From Clostridia bacterium (GTDB taxonomy: Bacteria > Bacillota > Clostridia > Christensenellales > Borkfalkiaceae): a stretch of DNA of 26,241 nucleotides. Below are positions 8,744 to 16,543 of the stretch, piece after piece. The notes beneath the pieces were generated by a model, which saw nothing but the letters and a program-made list of their open reading frames with translations, was not told the DNA's origin and did not search any database. The translations under genes and the position numbers were made by a program. Location: assembly GCA_017457345.1 (NCBI GenBank), contig JAFTHR010000143.1, forward strand, positions 1-26,241. The letters are read 5' to 3'. How positions within the stretch are numbered: the stretch's first letter is position 1; each line of letters starts with the position of its first letter.

Positions 8744-8772
8744 TTGACAACTTTTCTTGCCCGTAGTATAAT
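8744..8772 (+). promoter_or_regulatory. Promoter of the alpha/beta hydrolase gene
   Basis: TTGACA (8744-8749), a 17-base spacer and TATAAT (8767-8772), a full consensus match, 26 bases ahead of the ATG at 8798. Confidence 0.87.
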
Positions 8773-8797
8773 AAGCGACGAAAAAAAGAGGTGTATT

Positions 8798-9721
8798 ATG
8801 ATTGCTCTTATTATTCTTGGCGCGCTTGCAATCCTTGTTTTGCTCGCCGCGCTCGGTTGTTATTTTAAAACCTTTTATTCTTGGAAAAAAGCGCCGGACG
8901 AACTCCCCGACCGAGAAGAATTAAAAGCAGCGGCGCTCGCCACGGCAGACCTTGCCGCCGAACTAGAAGCGCTCCCGTTCGAAGGGGTGGAAATTACGGC
9001 GTTCGACGGCGTGCGTTTGTTTGGTAGATATTATCATTTCCAAGACGGCGCACCCCTGCAAATCCAGTTTCACGGCTATAAAGGAACGGCGTATAGAGAT
9101 TTTTGCGGCGGGCATTATTTGGCTAGAAAAAACGGCTTTAACGTTTTGCTCGTTGATCACCGCGCCCACGGCAATAGCGGCGGAAAAACTATTTCTTTCG
9201 GCGTTCGCGAACGAAAGGATTGCCTTGCTTGGGCAAACTACGCGTTCCATCGGTTCGGCGAAGATACGCCTATCGTGCTCGCAGGGATTTCTATGGGGGC
9301 GGCAACGGTGCTCGGCGCAAGCGAACTCGACCTACCCAAAACCGTTGTGGGTGTGATTGCCGATTGCCCGTTCTCAAAGCCGAGCGGCTCGATTAAAGTG
9401 GTGATTAAAAGCATGGGCTTCCCCGTGGCGCTTGCCTATCCTTTGGTGTGGTTGGGCGCAAGGATATTCGGGCGGTTTTCCATTGACTCCGCCACTCCCC
9501 TTTCCGCAATTACAAACGCCAAAGTCCCCGTTCTCCTTATCCACGGCAAAGCGGATAAACTCGTGCCGTATTCTATGAGCGAAGAACTCCACGCCGCGGC
9601 AAACGGCAAGGCAACTTTGCACGGCTTTGAAGGCGCGGGGCACGGCGTTAGTTATTTAATCGATCCACAAAAATACGAACGGGTTGTGTTAGACTTTTTA
9701 AAAACTCAATGTAAATTGTAA
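8798..9721 (+). CDS. Membrane-anchored alpha/beta hydrolase
   Basis: A 307-residue protein with an N-terminal hydrophobic anchor (IALIILGALAILVLLAALG) followed by an alpha/beta-hydrolase fold. The nucleophile elbow is GISMGAA with S165; the probable acid is D253 in HGKADKLVP and the base H282 in GAGHGVSY. The oxyanion region QFHGYKGTA lies about 65 residues before the nucleophile. It resembles the YqkD-like serine hydrolases of Firmicutes; the substrate is unknown and the catalytic domain's side of the membrane is unclear from sequence. I chose ATG 8798 because it follows AAAGAGGTG with proper spacing; an upstream in-frame TTG lies inside the -35 box and cannot be translated from this promoter. 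It is a single-gene unit with its own promoter and terminator. Confidence 0.88.
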   Translation: MIALIILGALAILVLLAALGCYFKTFYSWKKAPDELPDREELKAAALATADLAAELEALPFEGVEITAFDGVRLFGRYYHFQDGAPLQIQFHGYKGTAYRDFCGGHYLARKNGFNVLLVDHRAHGNSGGKTISFGVRERKDCLAWANYAFHRFGEDTPIVLAGISMGAATVLGASELDLPKTVVGVIADCPFSKPSGSIKVVIKSMGFPVALAYPLVWLGARIFGRFSIDSATPLSAITNAKVPVLLIHGKADKLVPYSMSEELHAAANGKATLHGFEGAGHGVSYLIDPQKYERVVLDFLKTQCKL

Positions 9722-9740
9722 TCAAAAAAACAAAAAGAAA

Positions 9741-9766
9741 AACGCGGCGTTTGCCGCGTTTTTTCG
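9741..9766. terminator. Bidirectional terminator between the hydrolase and dus genes
   Basis: AACGCGGC (9741-9748) pairs with GCCGCGTT (9753-9760) around loop GTTT, with A-rich left and T-rich right flanks. It separates convergent genes. Confidence 0.88.
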
Positions 9767-9770
9767 TTGA

Positions 9771-10718
9771 CTATTTTAAAATTTCGGCTGCTAATTTTTC
9801 CACTTCTTCGATCGTTTGCGCCGCAAAGAATTTCTCTTTGTACGCCGCAGCCCCGCGCTCTCCTTTCACGTAGAAAGACGCCATTTTTCGCATAAACACT
9901 AGCGTAAAACGCTCGTCGAACAATTCTCTCGTCCAGGCAAGTTGGCGGGCAAACGTTTCCGCTTTCGGCGGCTTTTGCTCTCCCGTAAACTCACAAAATA
10001 CCCGCGGTTCGAAAAGCGCCGCTCTTGCAATCATCACGCCGTCTGCGCCCGTTTCTTGCATCAGCCGCACGCCGTCTTTTTTAGAGAACACGCCGCCGTG
10101 TGCAATCACGGGGATCTTTACCGCGCGCTTGGCTTTTGCAATTTCCAAAAAGTTTACTTCCCCTGCGTACATTTTATCCCGCGTTCTACCGTGGATAGTG
10201 ATAAGACGAGCCCCTGCCCCCTCCATTCGCTTTGCAAACTCTTCGGTCACAAGGGTTTTTTCATCTAACCCAACGCGGAATTTCACGGTGATTATCTTAC
10301 CGCTTTTCACGCACTCTTGTACAATTTTTTCGGCAAGCGCAGGCTCTCCAAGGAGCGCGCTCCCTTCCCCGTTTTTATAGATCTTGGGAACGGGACAACC
10401 CATATTGATATCCACGATCGGAAACGGTGCGAGCGCGGGATTTTCGCAGGCTTCCCGCATAATAGCCGGATCGTTGCCGAAAATTTGCGCGGCTACCACC
10501 CCTTCCTTTTCGTTCGTATATAACAATTCTTTGGTGTTTTCGCTGCCGTACTTTAAGCCCTTTGCGCTTACCATTTCCGTGTAGCAAAGCCCTGCGCCAA
10601 GTTCTTTACAAACACGGCGGAACGGGTAGTTCGTATACCCTGCAAGCGGTGCTAAAAACACGTTGTTTTTGGTGACGACGTCGCCGATTTTTATTTTCGT
10701 TTGAAACACGCCGCTCAC
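9771..10718 (-). CDS. dusB: tRNA-dihydrouridine synthase (DusB-like)
   Basis: A 315-residue FMN-dependent enzyme that reduces specific uridines of tRNA to dihydrouridine. The family signature is clear: FLAPLAGYTNYPFRRVCKELG at the start of the TIM barrel, NMGCPVPK with the catalytic cysteine at C108, VKFRVGLDE, and the phosphate-binding run IPVIAHGGVFSKKDG then GADGVMIARAAL. The C-terminal helical tRNA-binding domain follows from about residue 240. Length is typical. Its ATG at 10718 overlaps the stop of yabN by four bases, so the two are translationally coupled. It is probably the last gene of the yabM-yabN-dus operon, closed by the terminator at 9741. The choice of DusB among bacterial Dus types is by overall resemblance. 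Confidence 0.9.
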   Translation of the reverse strand: MSGVFQTKIKIGDVVTKNNVFLAPLAGYTNYPFRRVCKELGAGLCYTEMVSAKGLKYGSENTKELLYTNEKEGVVAAQIFGNDPAIMREACENPALAPFPIVDINMGCPVPKIYKNGEGSALLGEPALAEKIVQECVKSGKIITVKFRVGLDEKTLVTEEFAKRMEGAGARLITIHGRTRDKMYAGEVNFLEIAKAKRAVKIPVIAHGGVFSKKDGVRLMQETGADGVMIARAALFEPRVFCEFTGEQKPPKAETFARQLAWTRELFDERFTLVFMRKMASFYVKGERGAAAYKEKFFAAQTIEEVEKLAAEILK

Positions 10719-12154
10719 TCCTTTTTCAAAAGTTCTGCTTTTGCGGCGCGATAGTATCTATCCCACTCTTCCGCGGAAAGATCGGTCACCGTTTTGCCTT
10801 CTTGCAACGCTTTTTGTTCGGCGAGCGTAAACCGAGAAGCAAATTTTTCGGTGGTTTCTTTGAGCGCTTGTTCGGCGTCTATTCCAGATTTTCTTGCAAG
10901 ATTTACCACGCTAAATAAAACGTCGCCAAGTTCCAAAAAGGCGTTTTCTTTTTTACCCGATTTTGCCGCCGTTTCAAACTCTTTGAGTTCCGCTTTCACG
11001 CTAGCGAGCGCTTGTTCGGCATCTAAAAAATCCATCCCCGCTTTCGCCGCGCGTTTGCCCACCTTTTGTGCACGCATTGCCGCGGGAAAGGCTTTCGGTA
11101 CGTCGTTCACCGAATCGGCAAACGTTGCTTGGTGCTTTTCGTTCATTTTGTTCTTATCCCAAACACCAAGCGCACTTTCTTCGTCCGTCGCCTTATCTTT
11201 TCCAAAAATATGGGTATGACGGGAAATGAGTTTTTGGCAAATCCCGCTCACCGTATCCGTTGCGTTAAACGCCCCTTCTTCCGCCTTTATTACGGCGTGG
11301 AATACCGCTTGGAGCAATAAATCTCCTGCTTCTTCTAACAGTTTATCGTCGTCCCCCGAATCCACGGCGTCTACAAGTTCATACGCCTCTTCAATGGCGT
11401 TCATCTTTATCGTTTCGTTCGTTTGTACTCTATCCCAAGGGCAACCGTTCGGCGCACGCAGTTTTACAACGATTTCCACCAAATCATCAAACGTGAAGCG
11501 GTTTTTTTCAAACAAATCGCATTTTTCCAGCGCCACCGCCGTGAAATAACCGTACTCTTTTTGGCGGTCTAATTCGTACAACGGGATCTTTTTCACCTGC
11601 TCGCCGCTGATGTAGCGCACGGGATACTCGTCGCCAAACTTATCCGCTAAAAGCAATTTCACTTCGGAAGCAAACGCACAGTCGTCGATATCGAATACGA
11701 GAAGCGGCGCAAGCACCCCTTCTTTTAATTTATCGCTAAGTTCGTAGGCACTCACCGCCGTGTACGAACAATCCGCAAATCCCGCTTTCTCCAAAATTGC
11801 CGAAACTTTGGAAACGCCGTTGATAACGCGCACGCCGTTTTTAAAGCGCTTGCAAAGGATTTTCACGGAATTATCTTCGCTTGCCGCGCCGTCTACTAAA
11901 TACACAACGCCTTCGCCAAGGTCCTGCACCGCTTTGGCTAAATTGCGGTTAAGCGTTTTGAACGAACGGCTCTTTTCGTACACGCTATCGAGCGTGACGT
12001 GCGCAACGCCGAGATCCTTCACGCTTTGATAGGAGCGCGTGTTCGCCGTGCGGCAGACGATCGGTTTCCCTTCTTTCGCCGCTTGCAAAATCACTTCCTT
12101 GCCCTTTAAGGTTAAGTCTCCGCTTTCTACGCCCAGTCCCACTACCGTGATCAT
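10715..12154 (-). CDS. yabN: YabN-like fusion: tetrapyrrole methylase domain plus MazG NTP pyrophosphohydrolase
   Basis: A 479-residue two-domain protein. Residues 1 to about 210 form a SAM-dependent tetrapyrrole-methylase fold (MITVVGLGVESGDLTLKG, VVYLVDGAA), whose methylase activity in YabN proteins is unproven. Residues from about 225 form a MazG nucleoside triphosphate pyrophosphohydrolase: LRAPNGCPWDRVQTNETI, the metal-binding IEEAYELVDA, EEAGDLLLQAVFHA, and SRHTHIFG. Such enzymes hydrolyse NTPs and dNTPs and help remove aberrant nucleotides. The order yabM-yabN is that of Bacillus subtilis. Translation starts at ATG 12154 behind AAGGAGAAG. A good promoter sits just upstream inside the end of the yabM reading frame, so yabN and dus can be expressed apart from yabM. 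Confidence 0.92.
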   Translation of the reverse strand: MITVVGLGVESGDLTLKGKEVILQAAKEGKPIVCRTANTRSYQSVKDLGVAHVTLDSVYEKSRSFKTLNRNLAKAVQDLGEGVVYLVDGAASEDNSVKILCKRFKNGVRVINGVSKVSAILEKAGFADCSYTAVSAYELSDKLKEGVLAPLLVFDIDDCAFASEVKLLLADKFGDEYPVRYISGEQVKKIPLYELDRQKEYGYFTAVALEKCDLFEKNRFTFDDLVEIVVKLRAPNGCPWDRVQTNETIKMNAIEEAYELVDAVDSGDDDKLLEEAGDLLLQAVFHAVIKAEEGAFNATDTVSGICQKLISRHTHIFGKDKATDEESALGVWDKNKMNEKHQATFADSVNDVPKAFPAAMRAQKVGKRAAKAGMDFLDAEQALASVKAELKEFETAAKSGKKENAFLELGDVLFSVVNLARKSGIDAEQALKETTEKFASRFTLAEQKALQEGKTVTDLSAEEWDRYYRAAKAELLKKE

Positions 12155-13490
12155 TTTCGTTTTCTTCTCCTTGACTTTTTATCGCCTTTCCATTATACAA
12201 CAAGTTCATCAAAAAATCAAGAAAATAACAAGCGTTCGAAGCGATTACCGCACCGAAAACGGAAAACTCGGGTTTGGACACGAGCACAATCCCGATTACC
12301 GTTTTCGCCACCACCGCAACCAGCGCCGAATAGAAAGAATAACGCGGCTTTTTTTGCGCCGTTAGGCACGCCGAAAGGGTTTGCGTTCCGCACAAAAACA
12401 CAGAGCCTATACAAAGCGCGCGCACCATTTTTATAACAAGTTCTCGATCGGTAGCGTTCAACCCACCGTACACGGCGTTCACCGCAACGCCCGCCAAAAG
12501 GTATAACCCTACCGCAAACGCCGTGCTTAAAGCCAGCGTTAAAAAAAGAGCGTAGCGCACACGTTTTTTAAGTTCCACGCAATCCCCCGCGCCGCGCGCC
12601 GCCGCCACCGCGGGAATACTTGCCGCCGCAAGCCCATAGCAAACGGACGCAGGCAAATTGACGATCGTTGTAGCCGCGCCCGAAAACAACCCGAAAAGTG
12701 AAACGGCGTTTTCGCTATACGCGCCCAAAAGGCGCACGATTACCACGCTATCGATTAAGGAAGAGAGCGGAAATAGAGCCGAAGAAAAAGTGACGGGCGC
12801 AGACAGGGCAAAAACGGTTTTCACACCTACCCTGCCCCCTTCTTTTTGTTCTTTTTGTTCTTTTTGCTTGTTTTTTGCCTTTTTGTGTACCGCTATCATA
12901 TACGCAAGCGCCACCGCTTCCGATACGCTTACGCTCGCAAGCATAAGAGTGACGGCTTTAAATACGTCCGCTTGAAAGCGCCAGGCAAAAAACAGACCTA
13001 GTGCCGCTTTCACAATTTGCTCCACGATTTCCGAAAGGGCGGTTGGCAACATATTCGCTCTTCCTTGGAAAATACCGCGAAGAACGGAGATCGCAGACAC
13101 CAAAAAAACGGACGGCGCAAGCGCTAAATATCCGCCGATAAGTTCCCGCTCCCCTTGCGCCGCCGAAAGTAGCGGCGCAAGGATCATCATGAAAATCGTC
13201 CCGAAAGCGCCCACCGTTAAAAAGAGTTTCATTGCCGCCGATAAAAGGGGTTTTTCGCTCTCTCCACGGGCAAGCCGTTCCGCCGCCAAACAGGCAATCG
13301 AAGAAGGTATCCCCGTTGCAGAAACGGTTAAAAGCAAACAGTATATAGGGTACGCCATTTGGTACAGGCCAAGCCCGTAGCCGCCGATAAAGTTCGTGAG
13401 CGGAATTTTATATAAAGCACCGATTGCTTTAGAGAAAAAACCGCCTGCGGCAATGATCGCCGCCCCTTTGATAAACGTCCTTTTTTTCAT
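11985..13490 (-). CDS. YabM/SpoVB-like lipid-linked oligosaccharide flippase (MOP superfamily), with anomalous C-terminus
   Basis: A polytopic membrane protein with about a dozen hydrophobic segments. The start, FIKGAAIIAAGGFFSKAIGALYKIPLTNFIGG, is the characteristic first helix of the SpoVB/YabM group, proposed to flip lipid-linked wall or polysaccharide precursors. Adjacent yabN confirms the YabM-type context. I prefer ATG 13490 over the in-frame GTG two codons upstream; the ribosome site is weak for both. The recognisable part ends at about YFLDFLMNLLYNG. The frame then continues for roughly 70 polar residues, overlapping the first 170 bases of yabN in another frame. Both other frames meet a stop within about 15 codons of that point, so a one-base indel in the genome or assembly is plausible, and the true end may be near 12180. 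Confidence 0.83.
   Translation of the reverse strand: MKKRTFIKGAAIIAAGGFFSKAIGALYKIPLTNFIGGYGLGLYQMAYPIYCLLLTVSATGIPSSIACLAAERLARGESEKPLLSAAMKLFLTVGAFGTIFMMILAPLLSAAQGERELIGGYLALAPSVFLVSAISVLRGIFQGRANMLPTALSEIVEQIVKAALGLFFAWRFQADVFKAVTLMLASVSVSEAVALAYMIAVHKKAKNKQKEQKEQKEGGRVGVKTVFALSAPVTFSSALFPLSSLIDSVVIVRLLGAYSENAVSLFGLFSGAATTIVNLPASVCYGLAAASIPAVAAARGAGDCVELKKRVRYALFLTLALSTAFAVGLYLLAGVAVNAVYGGLNATDRELVIKMVRALCIGSVFLCGTQTLSACLTAQKKPRYSFYSALVAVVAKTVIGIVLVSKPEFSVFGAVIASNACYFLDFLMNLLYNGKAIKSQGEENENDHGSGTGRRKRRLNLKGQGSDFASGERRETDRLPHGEHALLSKREGSRRCARHAR
12192..12220 (-). promoter_or_regulatory. Internal promoter for yabN-dus
   Basis: On the minus strand TTGATT (12220-12215), 17 bases, TATAAT (12197-12192). 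The start would fall near 12185, about 30 bases before the yabN ATG, inside the last yabM codons. Confidence 0.65.
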
Positions 13491-13572
13491 ACACACAGTA
13501 TTCGTATTCCCCGTCGTTTTTATTGCGCCGCGAAAGAAAAAACGAATTTTTAGGCTTTTTTTTAAAAACCTA

Positions 13573-13601
13573 TTGATTTTTGGAGAAAATTGTCGTATAT
13601 T
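13573..13601 (+). promoter_or_regulatory. Probable promoter of the small membrane protein gene
   Basis: TTGATT (13573-13578), 17 bases, TATATT (13596-13601), followed by AAAAGGAGG at 13611-13619 and ATG at 13628. The -10 is imperfect; a second AT-rich candidate (TATAAA) is just downstream. Confidence 0.6.
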
Positions 13602-13627
13602 GATAGTATAAAAAGGAGGAAACCCTT

Positions 13628-14074
13628 ATGAAAAATGAAAAAATTTTACTCGGTTTAACTGCGTTCGGCGTTATTTTGTATCCTTTGAACGACTTGGCTT
13701 GTATCCTTACCCTTCTTGCGGCAATACTGCTTTCAGTTTTCGTTTATAAAGATAAAGCCGTAACGCGCACAGTTCTCCAACCCGCTCTCTGCGTTTCCGC
13801 GCTCTACGCTTGGCGTGCAGTAAACGCTACGTTCGTGAACATTATTACGTACTTTGCGCAACTTGGTGAAGACTATTATTCTAGTGGTTTATACGAATCC
13901 ACCACCGCCTTTAACCGCGTGATTGCCGCAATTTATTTGCTCGTTTTCATTGCGATCGTGGTACTTACCGTGTTGTTTATCTTCGTGAAAAAGACGGATA
14001 TTCCTTTCGTTGGTAAACTTGTAGATAAAATGCTCGGCACGGAAGACAAAGAAGAAAATAATAGCGAAGAATAA
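13628..14074 (+). CDS. Small four-helix membrane protein of unknown function
   Basis: I do not recognise this 148-residue protein. Four hydrophobic segments can be seen: ILLGLTAFGVILYPLNDLA, CILTLLAAILLSVFVY, a central stretch around residues 52-80, and VIAAIYLLVFIAIVVLTVLFIF. The C-terminus is charged and acidic (TEDKEENNSEE). ATG 13628 has a strong AAAAGGAGG ribosome site. It is a stand-alone gene with its own promoter, divergent from yabM and closed by the terminator at 14091. Codon use resembles the neighbours, which argues against recent acquisition. No motif suggests an enzymatic role. Confidence 0.8.
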   Translation: MKNEKILLGLTAFGVILYPLNDLACILTLLAAILLSVFVYKDKAVTRTVLQPALCVSALYAWRAVNATFVNIITYFAQLGEDYYSSGLYESTTAFNRVIAAIYLLVFIAIVVLTVLFIFVKKTDIPFVGKLVDKMLGTEDKEENNSEE

Positions 14075-14090
14075 TTTCTAACTAATTAGC

Positions 14091-14122
14091 AAAAAAGCAG
14101 GTTATGCAACCTGCTTTTTTCT
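14091..14122. terminator. Bidirectional terminator between the small membrane protein and comF
   Basis: AAAAAAGCAGGTT (14091-14103) is perfectly complementary to AACCTGCTTTTTT (14108-14120) around loop ATGC, with further T-rich sequence to the right. It serves two convergent units. Confidence 0.88.
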
Positions 14123-14125
14123 TTT

Positions 14126-14911
14126 TTATAAAACTCGATCTCGTACAGCGGCAACCGAGAAAAACCAAACGCTCTTTGCGCCTGCTAGTTTGAGCACGCG
14201 GGCACATTCGCTACCCGTTGCGCCCGTGGTCATAATATCGTCGATCACCAAAAGGTATTTATCTTTACACTCTTTTCTCTTTTTTACCCGATACGCGCCC
14301 TGCGCGTTTTCGGCACGAGATCTCGCCGTTTCGCCCTTTTGAATAGCCGCGGCACGCGGTTTTTCTATCACGCCTTCTCCATACGGCACACCCGTTTTTC
14401 GCGCCACCTGTTCGGCAAGAAGCGCCGCTTGGTTATACCCGCGCTTTCCTTCCCTTTCTTTATCGAGCGGAACTGCTACAATCAAACACTCCAACAAAAA
14501 TTCTTGAAAGGATTTTTCCGCAGCCGCTTCTTCGTGCAGGCGTTTAAGCGTTCTAAAAACAACCACCGAAAGGCTATCGCCAAAGTATTTGGATAAATGC
14601 CCTTCGCCGTTTTTGAATTTGTTGATCGCTTGGCGCACGTTGCCCTCGTAATCGAACACCGAAAATCCGCTATCAAAGAGCGGCGGGCTTGCTTTACAGG
14701 CTAAACACAGTCCGCTAGCAACCGTTTTTCTTCCGCATTTCGGGCAGGAAACGCTCCCGATAAACGGAAGTTCGTTTTGGCATTTCTTGCATAGCCGAAT
14801 ATACGGCGCTCGGAAGATTTCCGCTTTACAAAAATTACATTGCGGCACATGTTTGTTCGGCGAATATAACACCCGCCGATAGAGCGATTTGAACGCGGAT
14901 TTTATTCGCAT
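14126..14911 (-). CDS. comF: ComF family protein (zinc-ribbon plus phosphoribosyltransferase domain)
   Basis: A 261-residue ComFC-type protein, linked in naturally competent bacteria to DNA uptake after transport. The N-terminus has eight cysteines in four CxxC pairs (C25/C28, C41/C44, C56/C59, C69/C72), enough for two zinc knuckles. The C-terminal half is a type I phosphoribosyltransferase fold; the PRPP loop LLVIDDIMTTGATGSECARV lies near residue 225. I place the start at ATG 14911, giving the usual short N-terminus; the frame is open further upstream but only through the preceding gene. The ribosome site is weak, and the gene overlaps the end of the DUF368 gene by ten bases, suggesting translational coupling. 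Alone it does not show competence, since no comEA, comEC or comFA lies in the window. Confidence 0.88.
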   Translation of the reverse strand: MRIKSAFKSLYRRVLYSPNKHVPQCNFCKAEIFRAPYIRLCKKCQNELPFIGSVSCPKCGRKTVASGLCLACKASPPLFDSGFSVFDYEGNVRQAINKFKNGEGHLSKYFGDSLSVVVFRTLKRLHEEAAAEKSFQEFLLECLIVAVPLDKEREGKRGYNQAALLAEQVARKTGVPYGEGVIEKPRAAAIQKGETARSRAENAQGAYRVKKRKECKDKYLLVIDDIMTTGATGSECARVLKLAGAKSVWFFSVAAVRDRVL

Positions 14912-15858
14912 GATTCTTCGTCGTGCTTGCGTTGGTATTTCACGAGCATATACGATCCGATAACGCCTGCCGCGAACAAGACCACGCCGAGCGCTAAATC
15001 GAGCCACGCTACCCCGTTTTGCGACCATGCGGCGTACACCGCCACGATATCGCCGTTTATAAACATTGACACAATCGAACCGAGCGAAAGCCCAACGATT
15101 AGCGAATACGCCGTGTGTCTACCCTTTTCAAACGCCGTTGTAAGCGCCTTAGAGAAGGTGACGAGCGCCGCCAAAAATCCCACGCCCAAAGCAATATATA
15201 CAAGGAGCATGGCAGGGTTTTGCGTCCAGAACGTAAGGCTCACGCTATCCACGAGCGAAGAGAACCAACCGATCGCCATTAAAATTGCGCTTGCGCTAAG
15301 CCCGGGCACGATTTGGGTGATGCCAAGCAAATACCCTATCGGTAAAGCAATCACGATTTGCCACCATTGTACGGACGCAAACCGATTGACTTGTTCGCCC
15401 ACCGCTTCTTTCGCCGAAAGAATTGCCGAAACGCTACCAACGGCAATCGGCACGATAATCCCCACGATAAAAAGCACCACGCGAAGGGGAGTTCTTTCCG
15501 CGCCTTTTAACTCGTCTTTCACCGCAGGGAACGCACCACACATCAGCCCCGCAAATAGCCCCACAACGGCAAACGGCAACACGGCGAGCAGTTCTTTCAC
15601 GCCGATAAAACCGAGCACTAAACCGATCACTACCCCGATGGCAATCGGGAGTAAGAAGGTGGCGCACTCTTTAAAGCGCTTAAATAAATTGCCGAGCGCA
15701 TACAAAAACTTATCGTAAAGTTTAAAAATGATGGCAACCGTAGAGCCCGAAATGCCGGGCACGATTACCGCAAGCCCCACGAAAAAACCGAGCAACGCAC
15801 TTTTACACCACGTTTTTTTATTGTATTTAATTAGTGCAACGGATAAATCTTCACTCAT
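14902..15858 (-). CDS. DUF368 family membrane protein (PopT-like undecaprenyl-phosphate translocase)
   Basis: A 318-residue polytopic membrane protein with the two hallmark repeats of DUF368: IVPGISGSTVAIIF near residue 32 and IVPGLSASAILMAIGWF near residue 186. Proteins of this family (PopT) have been shown to help return undecaprenyl phosphate, the lipid carrier of wall synthesis, across the membrane. About eight hydrophobic segments can be read. ATG 15858 follows AAAAGGAGAAAG. It overlaps the upstream VanZ-like gene by eight bases and the downstream comF by ten, so the three form a tight operon. The pairing with VanZ-like is consistent with an envelope role; the ComF partner is unexplained. 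Confidence 0.88.
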   Translation of the reverse strand: MSEDLSVALIKYNKKTWCKSALLGFFVGLAVIVPGISGSTVAIIFKLYDKFLYALGNLFKRFKECATFLLPIAIGVVIGLVLGFIGVKELLAVLPFAVVGLFAGLMCGAFPAVKDELKGAERTPLRVVLFIVGIIVPIAVGSVSAILSAKEAVGEQVNRFASVQWWQIVIALPIGYLLGITQIVPGLSASAILMAIGWFSSLVDSVSLTFWTQNPAMLLVYIALGVGFLAALVTFSKALTTAFEKGRHTAYSLIVGLSLGSIVSMFINGDIVAVYAAWSQNGVAWLDLALGVVLFAAGVIGSYMLVKYQRKHDEESCE

Positions 15859-16381
15859 TTTCTTTCTCCTTTTTTCGCTTTTGATGGGCGCGATAGAAAA
15901 GCCAAAGCACGAACGCGCTTACCCCCACGCCAACGGTCACGCCGCCTAAATCTAGCAATAAATCCAACCACTCGAACGCACGCCCGTTTGAAAAAATTTG
16001 CAACGTTTCGTCTAGCACCGCCACCACTACGCCGTAAGCAAACGCAACCGTTTGCCAAATCGGCTTGGGGGTGAGAGAAAAAACGGAAAGCGCGGCAAGC
16101 CCGCCTAAAATACAAAACTCTCCAAAATGCGCCAAATTTCGCATCCCGTCGTGCACGGCGTTTAATTCATCCTGCGTTGCCCCTGCAAGGGAGGATGAGG
16201 GGAATAGCGCCGTCCATACCTTTTTGAATAAGCCAAAAACCGCTCCGCTTTGCGCCGAAGATTCTTCTGCACTCTTTAACGAATTCGAAAAAATCCAAAC
16301 CGTGAATGCGGCGCACGCGGCAATCGCGAATATGCGCGCCGCCCAGCGTAAAACGTCGGTTGTCCGTTTTTTGTTTTCCAT
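15851..16381 (-). CDS. VanZ-like family membrane protein
   Basis: A 176-residue protein with about four transmembrane helices. VanZ-like signature residues are in order: RNLAHFGEF in the second helix region, then DETLQIFSNGRAFEWLDLLLDLGGVTVG. Members of this family can give low-level teicoplanin resistance in enterococci, but most chromosomal copies have no assigned role, so no resistance is inferred here. The ATG at 16381 sits only six bases after a consensus -10 element, so the transcript would be nearly leaderless. No good Shine-Dalgarno can be distinguished (AAAGGT only). It begins the operon with the DUF368 and comF genes. Confidence 0.85.
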   Translation of the reverse strand: MENKKRTTDVLRWAARIFAIAACAAFTVWIFSNSLKSAEESSAQSGAVFGLFKKVWTALFPSSSLAGATQDELNAVHDGMRNLAHFGEFCILGGLAALSVFSLTPKPIWQTVAFAYGVVVAVLDETLQIFSNGRAFEWLDLLLDLGGVTVGVGVSAFVLWLFYRAHQKRKKEKENE

Positions 16382-16387
16382 ACCTTT

Positions 16388-16416
16388 ATTATACGAAAAA
16401 AAAGAGCGCAGGTCAA
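16388..16416 (-). promoter_or_regulatory. Promoter of the VanZ-like/DUF368/comF operon
   Basis: On the minus strand TTGACC (16416-16411), 17 bases, TATAAT (16393-16388). The expected start coincides with the ATG at 16381. Confidence 0.78.
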
Positions 16417-16543
16417 TCGCTACCGAATAGATTTTTTCAAAAAAAGTCCACTCGCCAAAAAAAGACCTTTTTCACTAGCGTTCGACGGCGCGCCCACGCC
16501 CTATTTGCGCTATAATGCTACCAACTCATTGTGGGGTGAAAGT

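Larger units (their letters stand above)
8466..8797. other. Divergent intergenic region between gyrB and the hydrolase gene
   Basis: These 332 bases hold, from left to right, the gyrB leader with a perfect hairpin (CTCTCTTTTT at 8488-8497 against AAAAAGAGAG at 8501-8510), the gyrB promoter, a terminator-like hairpin (8599-8627), an uneventful stretch of about 110 bases, and the promoter and ribosome site of the hydrolase. I see no convincing gene in it. Confidence 0.7.

Noticed and set aside
8551..8766. Open frame of 71 codons between gyrB and the hydrolase
   Set aside because: It begins in the gyrB -35 box, lacks a ribosome site and ends across the hydrolase promoter.
8744..8797. Upstream extension of the hydrolase to a TTG at 8744
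   Set aside because: The TTG is the first half of the TTGACA promoter element; the ATG at 8798 has the ribosome site and gives a normal membrane anchor.
14912..15028. Upstream extension of ComF by 39 residues
   Set aside because: It lies within the DUF368 coding region, is arginine-rich and unlike ComF N-termini; ATG 14911 gives the usual start.
15851..16381. Glycopeptide resistance locus, from the VanZ-like gene
   Set aside because: No vanHAX, vanY or two-component genes are present, and chromosomal VanZ-like proteins are common without resistance.
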